DNA from: Solirubrobacteraceae bacterium
GTDB taxonomy: Bacteria; Actinomycetota; Thermoleophilia; Solirubrobacterales; Solirubrobacteraceae
Assembly (NCBI GenBank): GCA_016462625.1
Contig: JAEMSV010000013.1
Span: 1-56,642, forward strand
DNA: 56,642 nucleotides
Direction of reading: 5' to 3'
Shown here: one piece after another, positions 8,491 to 15,913 of the stretch
Position numbering within the stretch: the stretch's first letter is position 1
Layout of the letters: the number at the start of each line of letters is the position of its first letter
Translations under genes and position numbers: made by a program
The notes under the pieces: model-generated
What the model was told of the DNA's origin: nothing
Databases searched by the model: none
What the model saw: the letters and a program-made list of their open reading frames with translations, nothing else

Positions 8491-9588
8491 ATGGACGGCG
8501 ACGTGATCATCGTGGGCGGGGGCATCGTGGGCTGCGCCGCGGCGTACTTCCTCTCGCGCGCGGGCCGCCGCGTGCTGCTCGTCGAGGCCGAGGAGATCGC
8601 CGCCGGCGCGTCGGGGCGGAACGCCGGGCTCATCGAGCATCCCTACGACGCGGTGCAGGAGGCCCTCTACACCGAGACCGTCGCGCTCTCGCACGAGGTG
8701 ACCGGTGTGCTCGCAACGCGGGAACCGGTCGGCGTCCTGCTGCTCGCGAACTCCGAGGCGGAGGCGCGCGCGGCGCACGCGCACTACAACACGTTCTCGG
8801 CCCTCCGACCCGAGATCCTCGACCCGGCCGCGACGCAGACCGCGGAGCCGCTGCTGGCCGATGACGTGTGGGGCTGTCTCCTCGCCACCGGCCACCCGGT
8901 CACCCCGCGCGAGGCCACAGAGCGGTGGGCCGACGCCGCGCGGGCCGAGGGCGCGCGCGTCGTGCACAGACCAGCGCGCCTGCTGTCGGAGCACGGCGCC
9001 GCGCGCGGAGTCGAGGTCGACGGCGAGGCGCACACCGCGGACGCGGTGGTCGTCGCCGCCGGCGTCGCGTCGCCCGGCGTCGTCGACCCCTCCGGCGACT
9101 GGCGGCCGATCGCGCCGCGATGGGGCGTCAGCGTCACGATCGAAGGCCTCCCCCGCCCCCGCCGCCCGCTGATCGAGGCGGCCGTCGCCGCGACCGCCCA
9201 GCAAGGCAAGCCCGGCGACGAGGTCTCGGCCTTCACCCTGATCGCCACCCCGAGCGCCCTCGCGGTCGGCTCGGTCTTCCTGCGCGACGAGCCCGACGGC
9301 GAGGCGTGGCGTGATCGCGTCCTCGCGCAGGGCCACCGATGGGTCCCGGCGCTCACCGACGCGACGGCGGCCGCGACGCTCGTCTGCGCGCGGCCTGCCA
9401 CGGTCGACGGCCGCCCGCTCATCGGCCGGATCGCCGGCATCCGCAACCTCTGGATCGCCGCCGGGCACGGCGGCCGCGGCGTCTCGACCGGCCCGGCGAG
9501 CGCCCGCATGCTCGCGGACGCCGTGCTCGCGGAAGATGACACCGGCATCCCGCCCGAACTCCGGGCCGAGCGGTTCCCGGTCGGTTAG
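8491..9588 (+). CDS. FAD-dependent amino acid/amine oxidoreductase (DAO family)
   Basis: The 365-residue enzyme belongs to the glycine oxidase/D-amino-acid dehydrogenase (DAO) fold family. It opens with the FAD dinucleotide motif GGGIVGCAAAYFLSRAG (residues 9-25) and the acidic ribose-binding E at LVEAEE, has the ASGRNAG segment near residue 45, and ends with a PLIGRIAGIRNLWIAAGHGG flavin-binding segment. It is divergent from murL with only 51 bp between starts, so the two probably share a control region. A role in D- or L-amino acid turnover linked to wall synthesis is tempting but purely inferred. The substrate cannot be told from sequence. The 3' end overlaps the next, opposite gene by 4 bp (TTAG). 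Confidence 0.88.
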   Translation: MDGDVIIVGGGIVGCAAAYFLSRAGRRVLLVEAEEIAAGASGRNAGLIEHPYDAVQEALYTETVALSHEVTGVLATREPVGVLLLANSEAEARAAHAHYNTFSALRPEILDPAATQTAEPLLADDVWGCLLATGHPVTPREATERWADAARAEGARVVHRPARLLSEHGAARGVEVDGEAHTADAVVVAAGVASPGVVDPSGDWRPIAPRWGVSVTIEGLPRPRRPLIEAAVAATAQQGKPGDEVSAFTLIATPSALAVGSVFLRDEPDGEAWRDRVLAQGHRWVPALTDATAAATLVCARPATVDGRPLIGRIAGIRNLWIAAGHGGRGVSTGPASARMLADAVLAEDDTGIPPELRAERFPVG

Positions 9589-9992
9589 ATCCCGCCGCCC
9601 TCGGCAAAGAACGCGAACCACACCGCGAAGACGAGCGAGGCGATCCCGACCGACGTCGTCATCACCACGTCGAGCATCGTCCGGCGCCGGTGCGCATCAC
9701 GGTCATCGCGCATGGAGCGCATCCATGCCTGGTGCACCGGGCGGTTCGCCTTCGGGTCGCCGGTCACCTTCTCGTACAGCGACTCGACGAGCGCCAGGAT
9801 CTTGGCGATCACGAACATCGTGGTCGGTATCCCGATGACGATGCACGCGATTGCCGGCGGGCTGACGCCGGTCGCGTCGGAGACCTGCGACGCGATGAAG
9901 ACCCACATCAGCGGCGCGCCGATCCACATCATCACGCTCCCGGTCGCCATCGCGAAGATGAGACCTCCCCGGGTGGCGGCGGCAGCGAGCAT
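9585..9992 (-). CDS. Small membrane protein, function unknown
   Basis: The 135-residue protein has three predicted membrane segments: about residues 8-34 (GGLIFAMATGSVMMWIGAPL), 44-68 (AIACIVIGIPTTMFVIAKIL) and 108-130 (DVVMTTSVGIASLVFAVWFA). A charged loop, QAWMRSMRDDRDAHRRR, lies between the second and third. Its ATG abuts the stop of the monooxygenase gene with no spacer (ATG at 9990-9992, stop from 9993), so the two are one transcription unit and translation is probably coupled. The linkage suggests it serves the monooxygenase, perhaps by membrane localisation, but no family function is known to me. Confidence 0.8.
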   Translation of the reverse strand: MLAAAATRGGLIFAMATGSVMMWIGAPLMWVFIASQVSDATGVSPPAIACIVIGIPTTMFVIAKILALVESLYEKVTGDPKANRPVHQAWMRSMRDDRDAHRRRTMLDVVMTTSVGIASLVFAVWFAFFAEGGGI

Positions 9993-11483
9993 CTACGCCG
10001 CCAGGCGATCCTCCGCGCGGGTCGAGACCGGGGAGCTGAACACCATCGCGCCGTCGTCGACCGGTCCGCGGCCGAACATGTACCGGTCGAGCGGGTAGTT
10101 CTGGCGCAGCTTCCACGGGGCCTTCGAGCCCTGCGACGGGAACTGGTCAAGCGCGCGGAGCACGTAGCCCGACTGGAAGTCCAGCAGCGGCTCCTCGACC
10201 ACGGACACATCGCGGTTCGATGGCGTGGCGATTCGGTGGCCGTGCGCGTCCATGAAGTTGAGCAGCCTGCACAGGTAGGCGGACGTCAGGTCGCACTTCA
10301 GCGTCCACGACGCATTCGTGTAGCCGAGCGCGAAGGCGAAGTTGGGGACGCCGCTGAGCATCATCCCCTTGTACGTCATCGTCCTCGGGATCTCAACCGG
10401 CTGTTCGTCGACGGACAGCTCGATCCCGCCGAACGCCAGCAGATTCAGGCCCGTCGCCGTGACGATGATGTCGGCCTCGAGCTCCTTGCCGGACTTCAGC
10501 GCGATGCCGGTCTCCGTGAAGCTCTCGATGTGGTCGGTCACGACCTCCGCCGTGCCCTTGCGAAGCGCCTTGAAGAGGTCGCCGTCGGGGACCAGGCAGA
10601 GCCGTTGATCCCACGGGTTATACGTCGGCTTGAAGTGCGTGTCGATGTCGTAGCCCTTGGGCAGCCGCATCTTCACGCCCTGACGCAGCATCGCCTTCAT
10701 GACGCCCGGCGCGTGGCGGCTCAGGTCGAAGCTCGCGCGCTGCATGATCACGTTCTTCCAGCGGGTGATGCCGTACGCGGCCTTGTCCGGCAGGACCTTG
10801 CGCAGCCCGTTCGCGAAGGCGTCCTTCGCGGGCATCGAGACGACGTAGGTCGGCGAGCGCTGGAGCATGGTGACGTGCTCTGCGTCCTTCGCCATCGCGG
10901 GGACGAGCGTCATCGCGGTCGCGCCGCTGCCGATGACCACGACCTTCTTCCCGGTGTAGTCGAGATCTTCCGGCCAGTGCTGCGGGTGGATAACCGGGCC
11001 GCCGAACCGGTCCGCCCCGGGGAACTCGGGCGTGTAGCCCTCGTCGTAGCGGTAGTAGCCCGCGCACATGTACAGGTAGCCACAGGTCAGCTCGACGGTC
11101 TCGCCGGTGTCGCTGCGCTCGGCCGTGACCTCCCACACCGCGTCGGCCGACGACCAGGCCGCCGAGACGACCTTGTGGTGGTAGCGAATGTGCGCGTCGA
11201 CCCCGTGATCGCGCGCCGTATCCCGGACGTAGTCGAGGATCGAGTCGCCGTCGGCGATCGACTTCTCGGCGATCCAGGGCCGGAACGTGTAGCCCAGCGT
11301 GTGCATGTCCGAGTCCGAGCGGATGCCCGGGTAGCGGAAGAGATCCCACGTGCCGCCGCTGGCGCCGCGCGACTCGAGGATCGCGTAGGTCTTGCCGGGA
11401 CAGCGCTCCTGAAGGAACACACCGGCGCCGATGCCGGACAGGCCGGCTCCGACGATCAGGACGTCGACGTGGTCTCGTGCCAT
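9993..11483 (-). CDS. Flavin-containing Baeyer-Villiger monooxygenase, EthA-like
   Basis: The 496-residue protein is a type I Baeyer-Villiger monooxygenase, using FAD, NADPH and O2 to convert ketones to esters or to oxidise heteroatoms. It has the FAD motif GAGLSGIGAG (residues 12-21), the fingerprint FxGxxxHxxxWP as FGGPVIHPQHWP near residues 158-169, and the NADPH motif GSGATAMTLVPAM near 184. Segments such as FRYPGIRSDSDMHTLGY, YNPWDQRLCLVPDGDLF and ALGYTNASWTLK closely resemble what I know of mycobacterial EthA, which activates ethionamide. The start is supported by a TATGAT hexamer at 11490-11495 (minus strand) 6 nt before the ATG. The small membrane protein gene follows directly, and the P450 gene lies 26 bp upstream on the same strand. 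Confidence 0.94.
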   Translation of the reverse strand: MARDHVDVLIVGAGLSGIGAGVFLQERCPGKTYAILESRGASGGTWDLFRYPGIRSDSDMHTLGYTFRPWIAEKSIADGDSILDYVRDTARDHGVDAHIRYHHKVVSAAWSSADAVWEVTAERSDTGETVELTCGYLYMCAGYYRYDEGYTPEFPGADRFGGPVIHPQHWPEDLDYTGKKVVVIGSGATAMTLVPAMAKDAEHVTMLQRSPTYVVSMPAKDAFANGLRKVLPDKAAYGITRWKNVIMQRASFDLSRHAPGVMKAMLRQGVKMRLPKGYDIDTHFKPTYNPWDQRLCLVPDGDLFKALRKGTAEVVTDHIESFTETGIALKSGKELEADIIVTATGLNLLAFGGIELSVDEQPVEIPRTMTYKGMMLSGVPNFAFALGYTNASWTLKCDLTSAYLCRLLNFMDAHGHRIATPSNRDVSVVEEPLLDFQSGYVLRALDQFPSQGSKAPWKLRQNYPLDRYMFGRGPVDDGAMVFSSPVSTRAEDRLAA

Positions 11484-11509
11484 GCGGGAATCATACCGTC
11501 CAGTAGCAA

Positions 11510-12853
11510 TCAGGCCAGGGCGTGCACTGCATTCAAGCGGGGTGCGGCCACGCGCGGGGAGACAACAGCCCGGCCGCCCCGCGCCGGCGCCATCGCGACA
11601 CCACGGAACCGCCAGCCCTCATCGGGGTCATTGGTCGGCGCGAGCGTGACGTTCTGAAGCAGCACGCGCAGGACGACGTCCATCTCCATGTGCGCGAAGG
11701 TCGCCCCGATGCAGCGCCGCAGGCCGCCGCCGAACGGGATCCACTCGTACGTGTCCGGCAGCTTGTCGAGGAACCGATCCGGATCGAAGACGTCGGGCCG
11801 GTCGAAGAGGGCCGGGTCGAAATGGGTGAGGGCCGCGGCCATCGTGACGCGCGTGCCGACCGGCAGGCGATAGCCGGCGAGCTCGTACGGCTGCATGACG
11901 AACCGCCCGGCGAAGAAGATCACCGGCCGCGTGCGCTGGCTCTCGCGGATCGTGGCCTCGCGCAGCGCCTTCCCGCCGGCGTCGGCCTCGGCGACGAGCC
12001 GGTCCAGGACGTCGGCGTGGCGACGCAGCCGCTCTACCGCCCAGCTCAGCTGGTGCGCCGTCGTCTCGTGGCCGGCGGCCATCATCGTCACGAGCTGGTC
12101 GCGGATCTCCTCGTTCGTCATCGGCGCGCCGTCGGTGTGCGTCGCGCGGACGAGCAGTGCCAGCACGTCGGGGCGCTCCTCGATGTCCGGGTCAGCCTTC
12201 GCCGTCTCGATGAGCCGGTCGAGGATCGCGTCGACCCGGGCGCGCAGGCGCAGGAGTCGCCCCCACGGGCTGCGTGGCCCGAGATCGTGTTGCAGGAACG
12301 TGAGGCTCGACATGCGCGAGGCCTGCTCGGTCCACGGCGGGATGAGCTCCTCGAGCTCGGCGAGGTCGCCGCCCGTCGCACCGAAGATCGCGCGCAGGAT
12401 CGCCCGCAGCGTGATGCGCTGCATCGACGGCCCGACCGGGAACTCGGTGCCGGCGGGCCAGTGCGAGATCTCCTCGAGGGTGATCTCCTCGATGAGCTCC
12501 TCGTAGCCCTTCATCCGCTGCCCCTTGAACGGCGGCAGCAGCAGGCGCCGCTGCTCGAGGTGGAAGTCCTCGTCGATGCCAAGCAGCGAGTTGCGGCCGA
12601 GCACGGTCCGCAGCGGACTCTGGTCGCCGGCGTGCAGGACCGTGGGGTCGCTCTTGAAGACCTGCTTGACGAGCGCAGGGTCGGAGACCACAACCATCGG
12701 GTCGAACCCGGCGACGTGCATCGTGAACATCGACCCGAACCGTCGTCGCTGGCGCTCGAGGTAGGGCCGCATGCGGGTCATCATCCCCAGGGTCTGCAGG
12801 GGAAGCGGCGCGCGCGGTCCGGGGGGCAGACCTTCGATCAGCGTCGACGACAT
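11510..12853 (-). CDS. Cytochrome P450
   Basis: The 447-residue P450 has the I-helix oxygen-activation motif AAGHETT near residue 257, the K-helix ExxR (ESQR in IRESQRTRP), and the heme loop FGGGLRRCIGA with the axial Cys at about residue 381. There is no membrane anchor, as expected for a soluble bacterial class I enzyme needing ferredoxin and reductase, neither of which is present nearby. Start: TAACGT at 12860-12865 (minus strand) lies 6 nt before the ATG, indicating a leaderless mRNA. It is divergent from a MerR-type regulator, with a 20-bp dyad at 12877-12896 that would lie upstream of its own -10. The BVMO gene downstream may be cotranscribed, although it has its own -10-like element. 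Confidence 0.95.
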   Translation of the reverse strand: MSSTLIEGLPPGPRAPLPLQTLGMMTRMRPYLERQRRRFGSMFTMHVAGFDPMVVVSDPALVKQVFKSDPTVLHAGDQSPLRTVLGRNSLLGIDEDFHLEQRRLLLPPFKGQRMKGYEELIEEITLEEISHWPAGTEFPVGPSMQRITLRAILRAIFGATGGDLAELEELIPPWTEQASRMSSLTFLQHDLGPRSPWGRLLRLRARVDAILDRLIETAKADPDIEERPDVLALLVRATHTDGAPMTNEEIRDQLVTMMAAGHETTAHQLSWAVERLRRHADVLDRLVAEADAGGKALREATIRESQRTRPVIFFAGRFVMQPYELAGYRLPVGTRVTMAAALTHFDPALFDRPDVFDPDRFLDKLPDTYEWIPFGGGLRRCIGATFAHMEMDVVLRVLLQNVTLAPTNDPDEGWRFRGVAMAPARGGRAVVSPRVAAPRLNAVHALA

Positions 12854-12876
12854 GACTCGACGTTACACCATTTGCC

Positions 12877-12896
12877 GTCACGCCTCTAGGCGTTAC
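12877..12896. promoter_or_regulatory. MerR-type operator dyad
   Basis: GTCACGCCT (12877-12885) and AGGCGTTAC (12888-12896) form a nearly perfect 9-bp dyad with a 2-bp centre and one mismatch. It lies in the spacer between TTGCCG (12872-12877) and TACGCT (12894-12899), the promoter of the MerR gene. That is the usual MerR-family site position, and it also lies upstream of the P450 -10. Confidence 0.65.
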
Positions 12897-12907
12897 GCTT
12901 TCAGGAC

Positions 12908-13663
12908 GTGTCGACCCCGCCCGAAACCCGCCTGACCATCGAGCAGCTCTCCGCCGAGACGGGCATGACGGTCCGCAACATCCGGTCCTACCGCACGCTC
13001 GGCCTCCTCCTGCCCCCCGAAGTGCGCGACGGCGTCGGCTACTACGGGGACGAGCACATCCGGCGGCTGCGGCTCGTCCGCGAGCTCCAGGCCGACGGGT
13101 TCAACCTCAAGGGCATCAAGCAGCTGCTCGACGCGACCCACGACTCCGGGGTGCTGCTGCGGCTCCGGCGCCTCATGCACGTCCCGTGGACCGACGAGAC
13201 GACCGAGATCGTCACCCGCGAGCAGATCGACGCGGTCCTCGGCGGCACCGAGGACCCGGGCCTCCTCGAGGACGTCGTCGACGCGGGCATCCTCGTCCCG
13301 CTGCCCGACGGCGCGTTCGAGGTCCCGAGCCCGCTGCTCCTGCGCATCGCCGGCGAGGACATGCGCTACGGCATCCCGCTGCGCGTCGGCCTGCAGAGCT
13401 ACCGCCACGTCGGGGGCCTGCTCGGAGAGATCGCGGAGTACAACGTCAGCGTCTTCCTCGAGCACGTCTGGCGCCCGTTCGAGCGCGACGGATACCCCGA
13501 GGAGCGCTGGTCCGACATCGCCGAGGCCATCGAGCAGCTCCGGGCCCTGTCGGCCGAGGCCGTCCTGGCCCAGTACAGCCGGACGATCGCCGAAGCCATC
13601 GAGCGCACGCTCGGGGAGGAGCTCCGGCGGATCTCGGGCGCTGAAGGCGCGCCCGCGGACTGA
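12908..13663 (+). CDS. MerR family transcriptional regulator
   Basis: The 251-residue protein has an N-terminal MerR winged helix-turn-helix: LTIEQLSAETGMTVRNIRSYRTLGLL at about residues 9-34, then YYGDEHIRRLRLVRELQADGFNLKGIKQLL. A long C-terminal part (about 170 residues) is rich in Leu/Glu helices and lacks the Cys pairs of metal-sensing MerR proteins, so an organic effector is more likely. The GTG start at 12908 follows TACGCT (12894-12899) by 8 nt, pointing to a leaderless transcript; the AGGA at 12903 is too close to act as a ribosome-binding site. With the divergent P450 and the intervening dyad, the simplest reading is that it controls the P450 and itself. Confidence 0.9.
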   Translation: MSTPPETRLTIEQLSAETGMTVRNIRSYRTLGLLLPPEVRDGVGYYGDEHIRRLRLVRELQADGFNLKGIKQLLDATHDSGVLLRLRRLMHVPWTDETTEIVTREQIDAVLGGTEDPGLLEDVVDAGILVPLPDGAFEVPSPLLLRIAGEDMRYGIPLRVGLQSYRHVGGLLGEIAEYNVSVFLEHVWRPFERDGYPEERWSDIAEAIEQLRALSAEAVLAQYSRTIAEAIERTLGEELRRISGAEGAPAD

Positions 13664-13741
13664 TCCGGCCCGGCCACGATTCCGTCCAGTTTCGGGGATC
13701 CCCAGTTACGGGGCCGGACACTTTGGACGACCAGTCTGGGG

Positions 13742-15913
13742 ATGGCGTCGACTGCCTTCGAAGCCGGGCCCCTGAGCGTCTCCGTACGCGAGGAGCGAGA
13801 CCTCCGCATCAGCACCGCCGCAGCCATGTGGGGCGGTGGCGGCGTGATGGTCGTGCTCAGCCTGCTCGTGGGCGCCGGCGGTGATGGGGGAACCCCCGTG
13901 CTCGTGGCGATCATCGGGCTCGCCGCACTCTGCGTGGCCGTGGCGCTGGTCCTCGGCCCCCGCCTCTCGACGCCGTGGCTGTACCGGCTGACGATGCTGC
14001 TCTGCGGCATGGGCGCGCCGACGATCATCGTCGCCGCCTCGGTCTCGGGCGATGCCACCTCGTGCTATTGGGAGATCTTCTTCCTCCCCGCGATGTACTC
14101 GGCGTACTTCGCCCGCCCGAGAGACGTCGCCTGGCAGCTCGCGCTGTGCATCGCCGGGGTCCTGTCGACCTTCGTGTGGGCGGCGGATCCCACCGCAGAC
14201 GCATACCCGGCGCGCGCCGCCGTGATCATCCTCGGCTGCTGCGCGATCGCCCTGGTCATCACCCGGCAGAAGCGAAACCTGCTCCTGGCCGAGGCGGCTG
14301 CGCGTGGCCAGGCCATGAGCGACCCGCTGACCGGCGCACACAACCTGCGCAGCCTGCGCGAGCGCGCCCAGCGCGAGCCGTTCGCCACCGGCGACGGGCT
14401 GCTGCTCATCGACATCGACGACTTCAAGGCCGTCAACTCGCACTTCGGGCACACCGGCGCCGACCGGCTCCTGACCGAGATCGTCACCGAGCTGGAGTCG
14501 GTGGTCCGCCCGGGCGATCTCGTCGCCCGCGTCGGCGGCGACGAGTTCGCCGTCCTCGCCCGCGGGCGCACGGACGGCGAGCTGCGGCATCTCGTCGTGG
14601 CATGCGAGGCGGCTGTCGGACGCGCGCGCTCCGGCACCGGCATGCCCGGCTTCGACCTCAGCGCCAGTGTCGGCGCCGCCGCGTGGCCGGACGACGGCGA
14701 AGATCTGCTCACGCTGCTCGACGCCGCCGACCGCGAGATGTACGTGCGCAAGGCGACGCACCGGCGGGCGGCGCCCATCGCGGTCGTCGCAGAGCCGGAC
14801 CCCGTCGTCGCCGGCCCGGGGCCGCGGCTCGTCGTCGAGCCGCCGGCCGCCTGCACCTCGCGCGGCTTCGGCCGACGGATCTCCGCGTGGCTGGCCGCCC
14901 GCCCGGAACGCGCGACCGCGGGCGCAGCCGCCTGGCTGGGCGCCGCCGTCGCCACCTGCCTGGTCCTCGTGCTGCCGGCCTCGGACATCGGCCGGCCCGA
15001 GCTCGTCGCCGCCATCTGCGCGGCGGGCCTCGGCGTCGCCGGGCTGCTGCTCGTGCTGTCCACCCGGCTCGGCCCGTGGATCTACACGGTGTCGGACGTC
15101 ATCGCCGGGACGGGGATCGTCACGGTCGTCGCACTCACCGGCGGCACGACGAGCCCGGTCCTGCCCTTCGTCTTCTTGCTCCTCTCACTATCGGCGTGGT
15201 TCTCACCCCGCCGGGACGTCCTCGTCCAGCTCGGCGCCGCGATCGCGATCTGTGCCACGCCCTTCCTCTACGCGTCGCCGGACGAGCGCGTGGACTACCT
15301 CGTGCGCTTCGTCGTCCTCGTGTCGACCGCCGCCGTGCTCGCGGTCGTGATCTCCCACAATCGCCGCCAGCTCACCGAGGCCGAACGCGTCGCGCGGGAG
15401 CAGGCCCGGCAGGATCCGCTCACCCAGCTGCCGAACCGCCGCGCGTTCCACGACCGGCTCACCGAGGCGCTCGCCCCCTCGGGATCGCGGCCCGATCCGC
15501 TCGTCTGCGCGGCGATCGTGGACCTCGACAACTTCAAGCGCGTCAACGACCTGCACGGACACGCGGCAGGCGACCTGGTGCTGCGCGCGGTCGCCGAGGC
15601 GCTGGCGGAGGTCGTCCGGCGGGGCGACATGGTGGCCCGGATCGGCGGAGACGAGTTCGCGATCGTCGCGCCGGATGCCGATCTCGCGACCGGGCGAGCC
15701 CTGTGCGAGCGGTGCGTCGAGGCCGTCGAGGAAGCCGTGGAGCGCACCGGGCACGGCGACTGCGGGGTCTCGGCGAGCGTCGGGTTCGCGCTGTTCCGGC
15801 GGCACGCCGCCGGTGCGGACGAGCTGCTGGAGGCCGCCGACGCCGCGCTCCTGCGCGCGAAGTCCGAGGGCAAGCGCCGCGTGGCGAGCGCCGAGCGCGC
15901 CGCCGTCGTCTAG
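13742..15913 (+). CDS. Membrane diguanylate cyclase with duplicated 6TM-GGDEF module
   Basis: The 723-residue protein is a tandem duplication. A first set of about six membrane segments (residues ~28-178) is followed by a GGDEF domain with GGDEF at 265-269. A second set of six (~395-535) is followed by another GGDEF domain with GGDEF at 635-639. Both active sites are intact. Both have an RxxD inhibitory site (RPGD and RRGD) exactly five residues before GGDEF, so both should make c-di-GMP and be product-inhibited. GGDEF dimerises to act, so one polypeptide could form an intramolecular catalytic pair. The last 4 bp overlap the opposite EAL gene (CTAG). An 8-bp inverted repeat (13698-13705/13736-13743) overlaps the ATG and could fold over it. 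No convincing ribosome-binding site is seen. Confidence 0.93.
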   Translation: MASTAFEAGPLSVSVREERDLRISTAAAMWGGGGVMVVLSLLVGAGGDGGTPVLVAIIGLAALCVAVALVLGPRLSTPWLYRLTMLLCGMGAPTIIVAASVSGDATSCYWEIFFLPAMYSAYFARPRDVAWQLALCIAGVLSTFVWAADPTADAYPARAAVIILGCCAIALVITRQKRNLLLAEAAARGQAMSDPLTGAHNLRSLRERAQREPFATGDGLLLIDIDDFKAVNSHFGHTGADRLLTEIVTELESVVRPGDLVARVGGDEFAVLARGRTDGELRHLVVACEAAVGRARSGTGMPGFDLSASVGAAAWPDDGEDLLTLLDAADREMYVRKATHRRAAPIAVVAEPDPVVAGPGPRLVVEPPAACTSRGFGRRISAWLAARPERATAGAAAWLGAAVATCLVLVLPASDIGRPELVAAICAAGLGVAGLLLVLSTRLGPWIYTVSDVIAGTGIVTVVALTGGTTSPVLPFVFLLLSLSAWFSPRRDVLVQLGAAIAICATPFLYASPDERVDYLVRFVVLVSTAAVLAVVISHNRRQLTEAERVAREQARQDPLTQLPNRRAFHDRLTEALAPSGSRPDPLVCAAIVDLDNFKRVNDLHGHAAGDLVLRAVAEALAEVVRRGDMVARIGGDEFAIVAPDADLATGRALCERCVEAVEEAVERTGHGDCGVSASVGFALFRRHAAGADELLEAADAALLRAKSEGKRRVASAERAAVV

